Below, one piece after another: positions 5,956 to 6,031 of a stretch of DNA of 6,031 bases. How positions within the stretch are numbered: the first letter of the stretch is position 1; each line of letters starts with the position of its first letter. The notes beneath the pieces are model-generated. The model had not been told where the DNA came from, did not search any database, and saw nothing but the letters and a program-made list of their open reading frames with translations. Source of the DNA: Clostridia bacterium (GTDB lineage: Bacteria; Bacillota_A; Clostridia; TANB77; CAG-508). The translations under genes and the position numbers were made by a program. The stretch lies in the NCBI GenBank assembly GCA_022792975.1, contig JAAWCC010000145.1, positions 1 through 6,031 on the forward strand, written 5' to 3'.

Positions 5956-6031
5956 TTATTGATTATTTTTAATGTATTCCACTACATCATTTACAGTAAC
6001 TATTTTTTCTGCATCTGCATCTGGAATTTCC
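5956..6031 (-). CDS. acpP: Acyl carrier protein, C-terminal end (starts outside the window)
   Basis: Only the last 24 codons and TAA (5956-5958) are present. EIPDADAEKIVTVNDVVEYI followed by KNNQ matches the C-terminal helix region of bacterial acyl carrier proteins (typically EIPDEDAEKI, then a TV-D-V-YI stretch). ACP carries growing fatty acyl chains on a 4'-phosphopantetheine arm; the DSL serine that bears the arm lies upstream, beyond the edge. The fragment contains no CGG. A dedicated paralogue in a secondary pathway cannot be excluded from this fragment. Confidence 0.88.
   Translation of the reverse strand, partial: EIPDADAEKIVTVNDVVEYIKNNQ

Overview
The window is about 30 % GC over most of its length. 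Every gene I can support reads on the minus strand. The content (an AdhE-type bifunctional aldehyde/alcohol dehydrogenase, an acyl carrier protein, AGGAGG-type ribosome binding sites, TTGACA/TATAAT promoters with TG-extended -10 boxes) fits a fermentative low-GC Gram-positive bacterium, most likely a clostridial Firmicute. The species cannot be read from the window.

Layout in the direction of transcription (high to low coordinates): the last 24 codons of an acyl carrier protein (6031-5956) and a strong hairpin/U-tract terminator (5921-5871). Next comes a near-consensus promoter and a long coiled-coil protein with 22-residue tandem repeats (5716-4621), followed by a 27-bp hairpin (4569-4511). 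Then adhE (4365-1761) and its terminator (1737-1700). A promoter and an unrecognised protein with two helix-turn-helix-like segments follow (1593-579). Last is another promoter and the N-terminal part of a DEAH/DEVH-box helicase-like protein (433 to the window edge). The helicase-like gene is about 42 % GC and looks foreign. The genes seem to be separately transcribed units; I see no shared pathway.

The main observation is about reading frame. Read conventionally, adhE is broken into five pieces, and the coiled-coil and helix-turn-helix genes end early. All six breaks are the same event. The upstream frame meets an in-frame CGG codon (C at 3699, 3245, 3175, 2880, 729 and 4735), and the protein continues in the +1 frame if that single C is skipped, so that CGGN is read as GGN (glycine). 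With four such skips AdhE becomes an intact 866-residue protein with every catalytic residue I can check. The coiled-coil protein gains 37 sensible residues and the helix-turn-helix protein gains 49. In these three genes all six in-frame CGG triplets are shift points, and all eight out-of-frame CGG triplets are silent. That dependence on frame points to translation (an unassigned CGG causing +1 frameshifting, or CGGN decoded as a four-base glycine codon) rather than to sequencing error or gene decay. The only in-frame CGG that must be read as an ordinary triplet lies in the GC-richer, probably acquired helicase-like gene.
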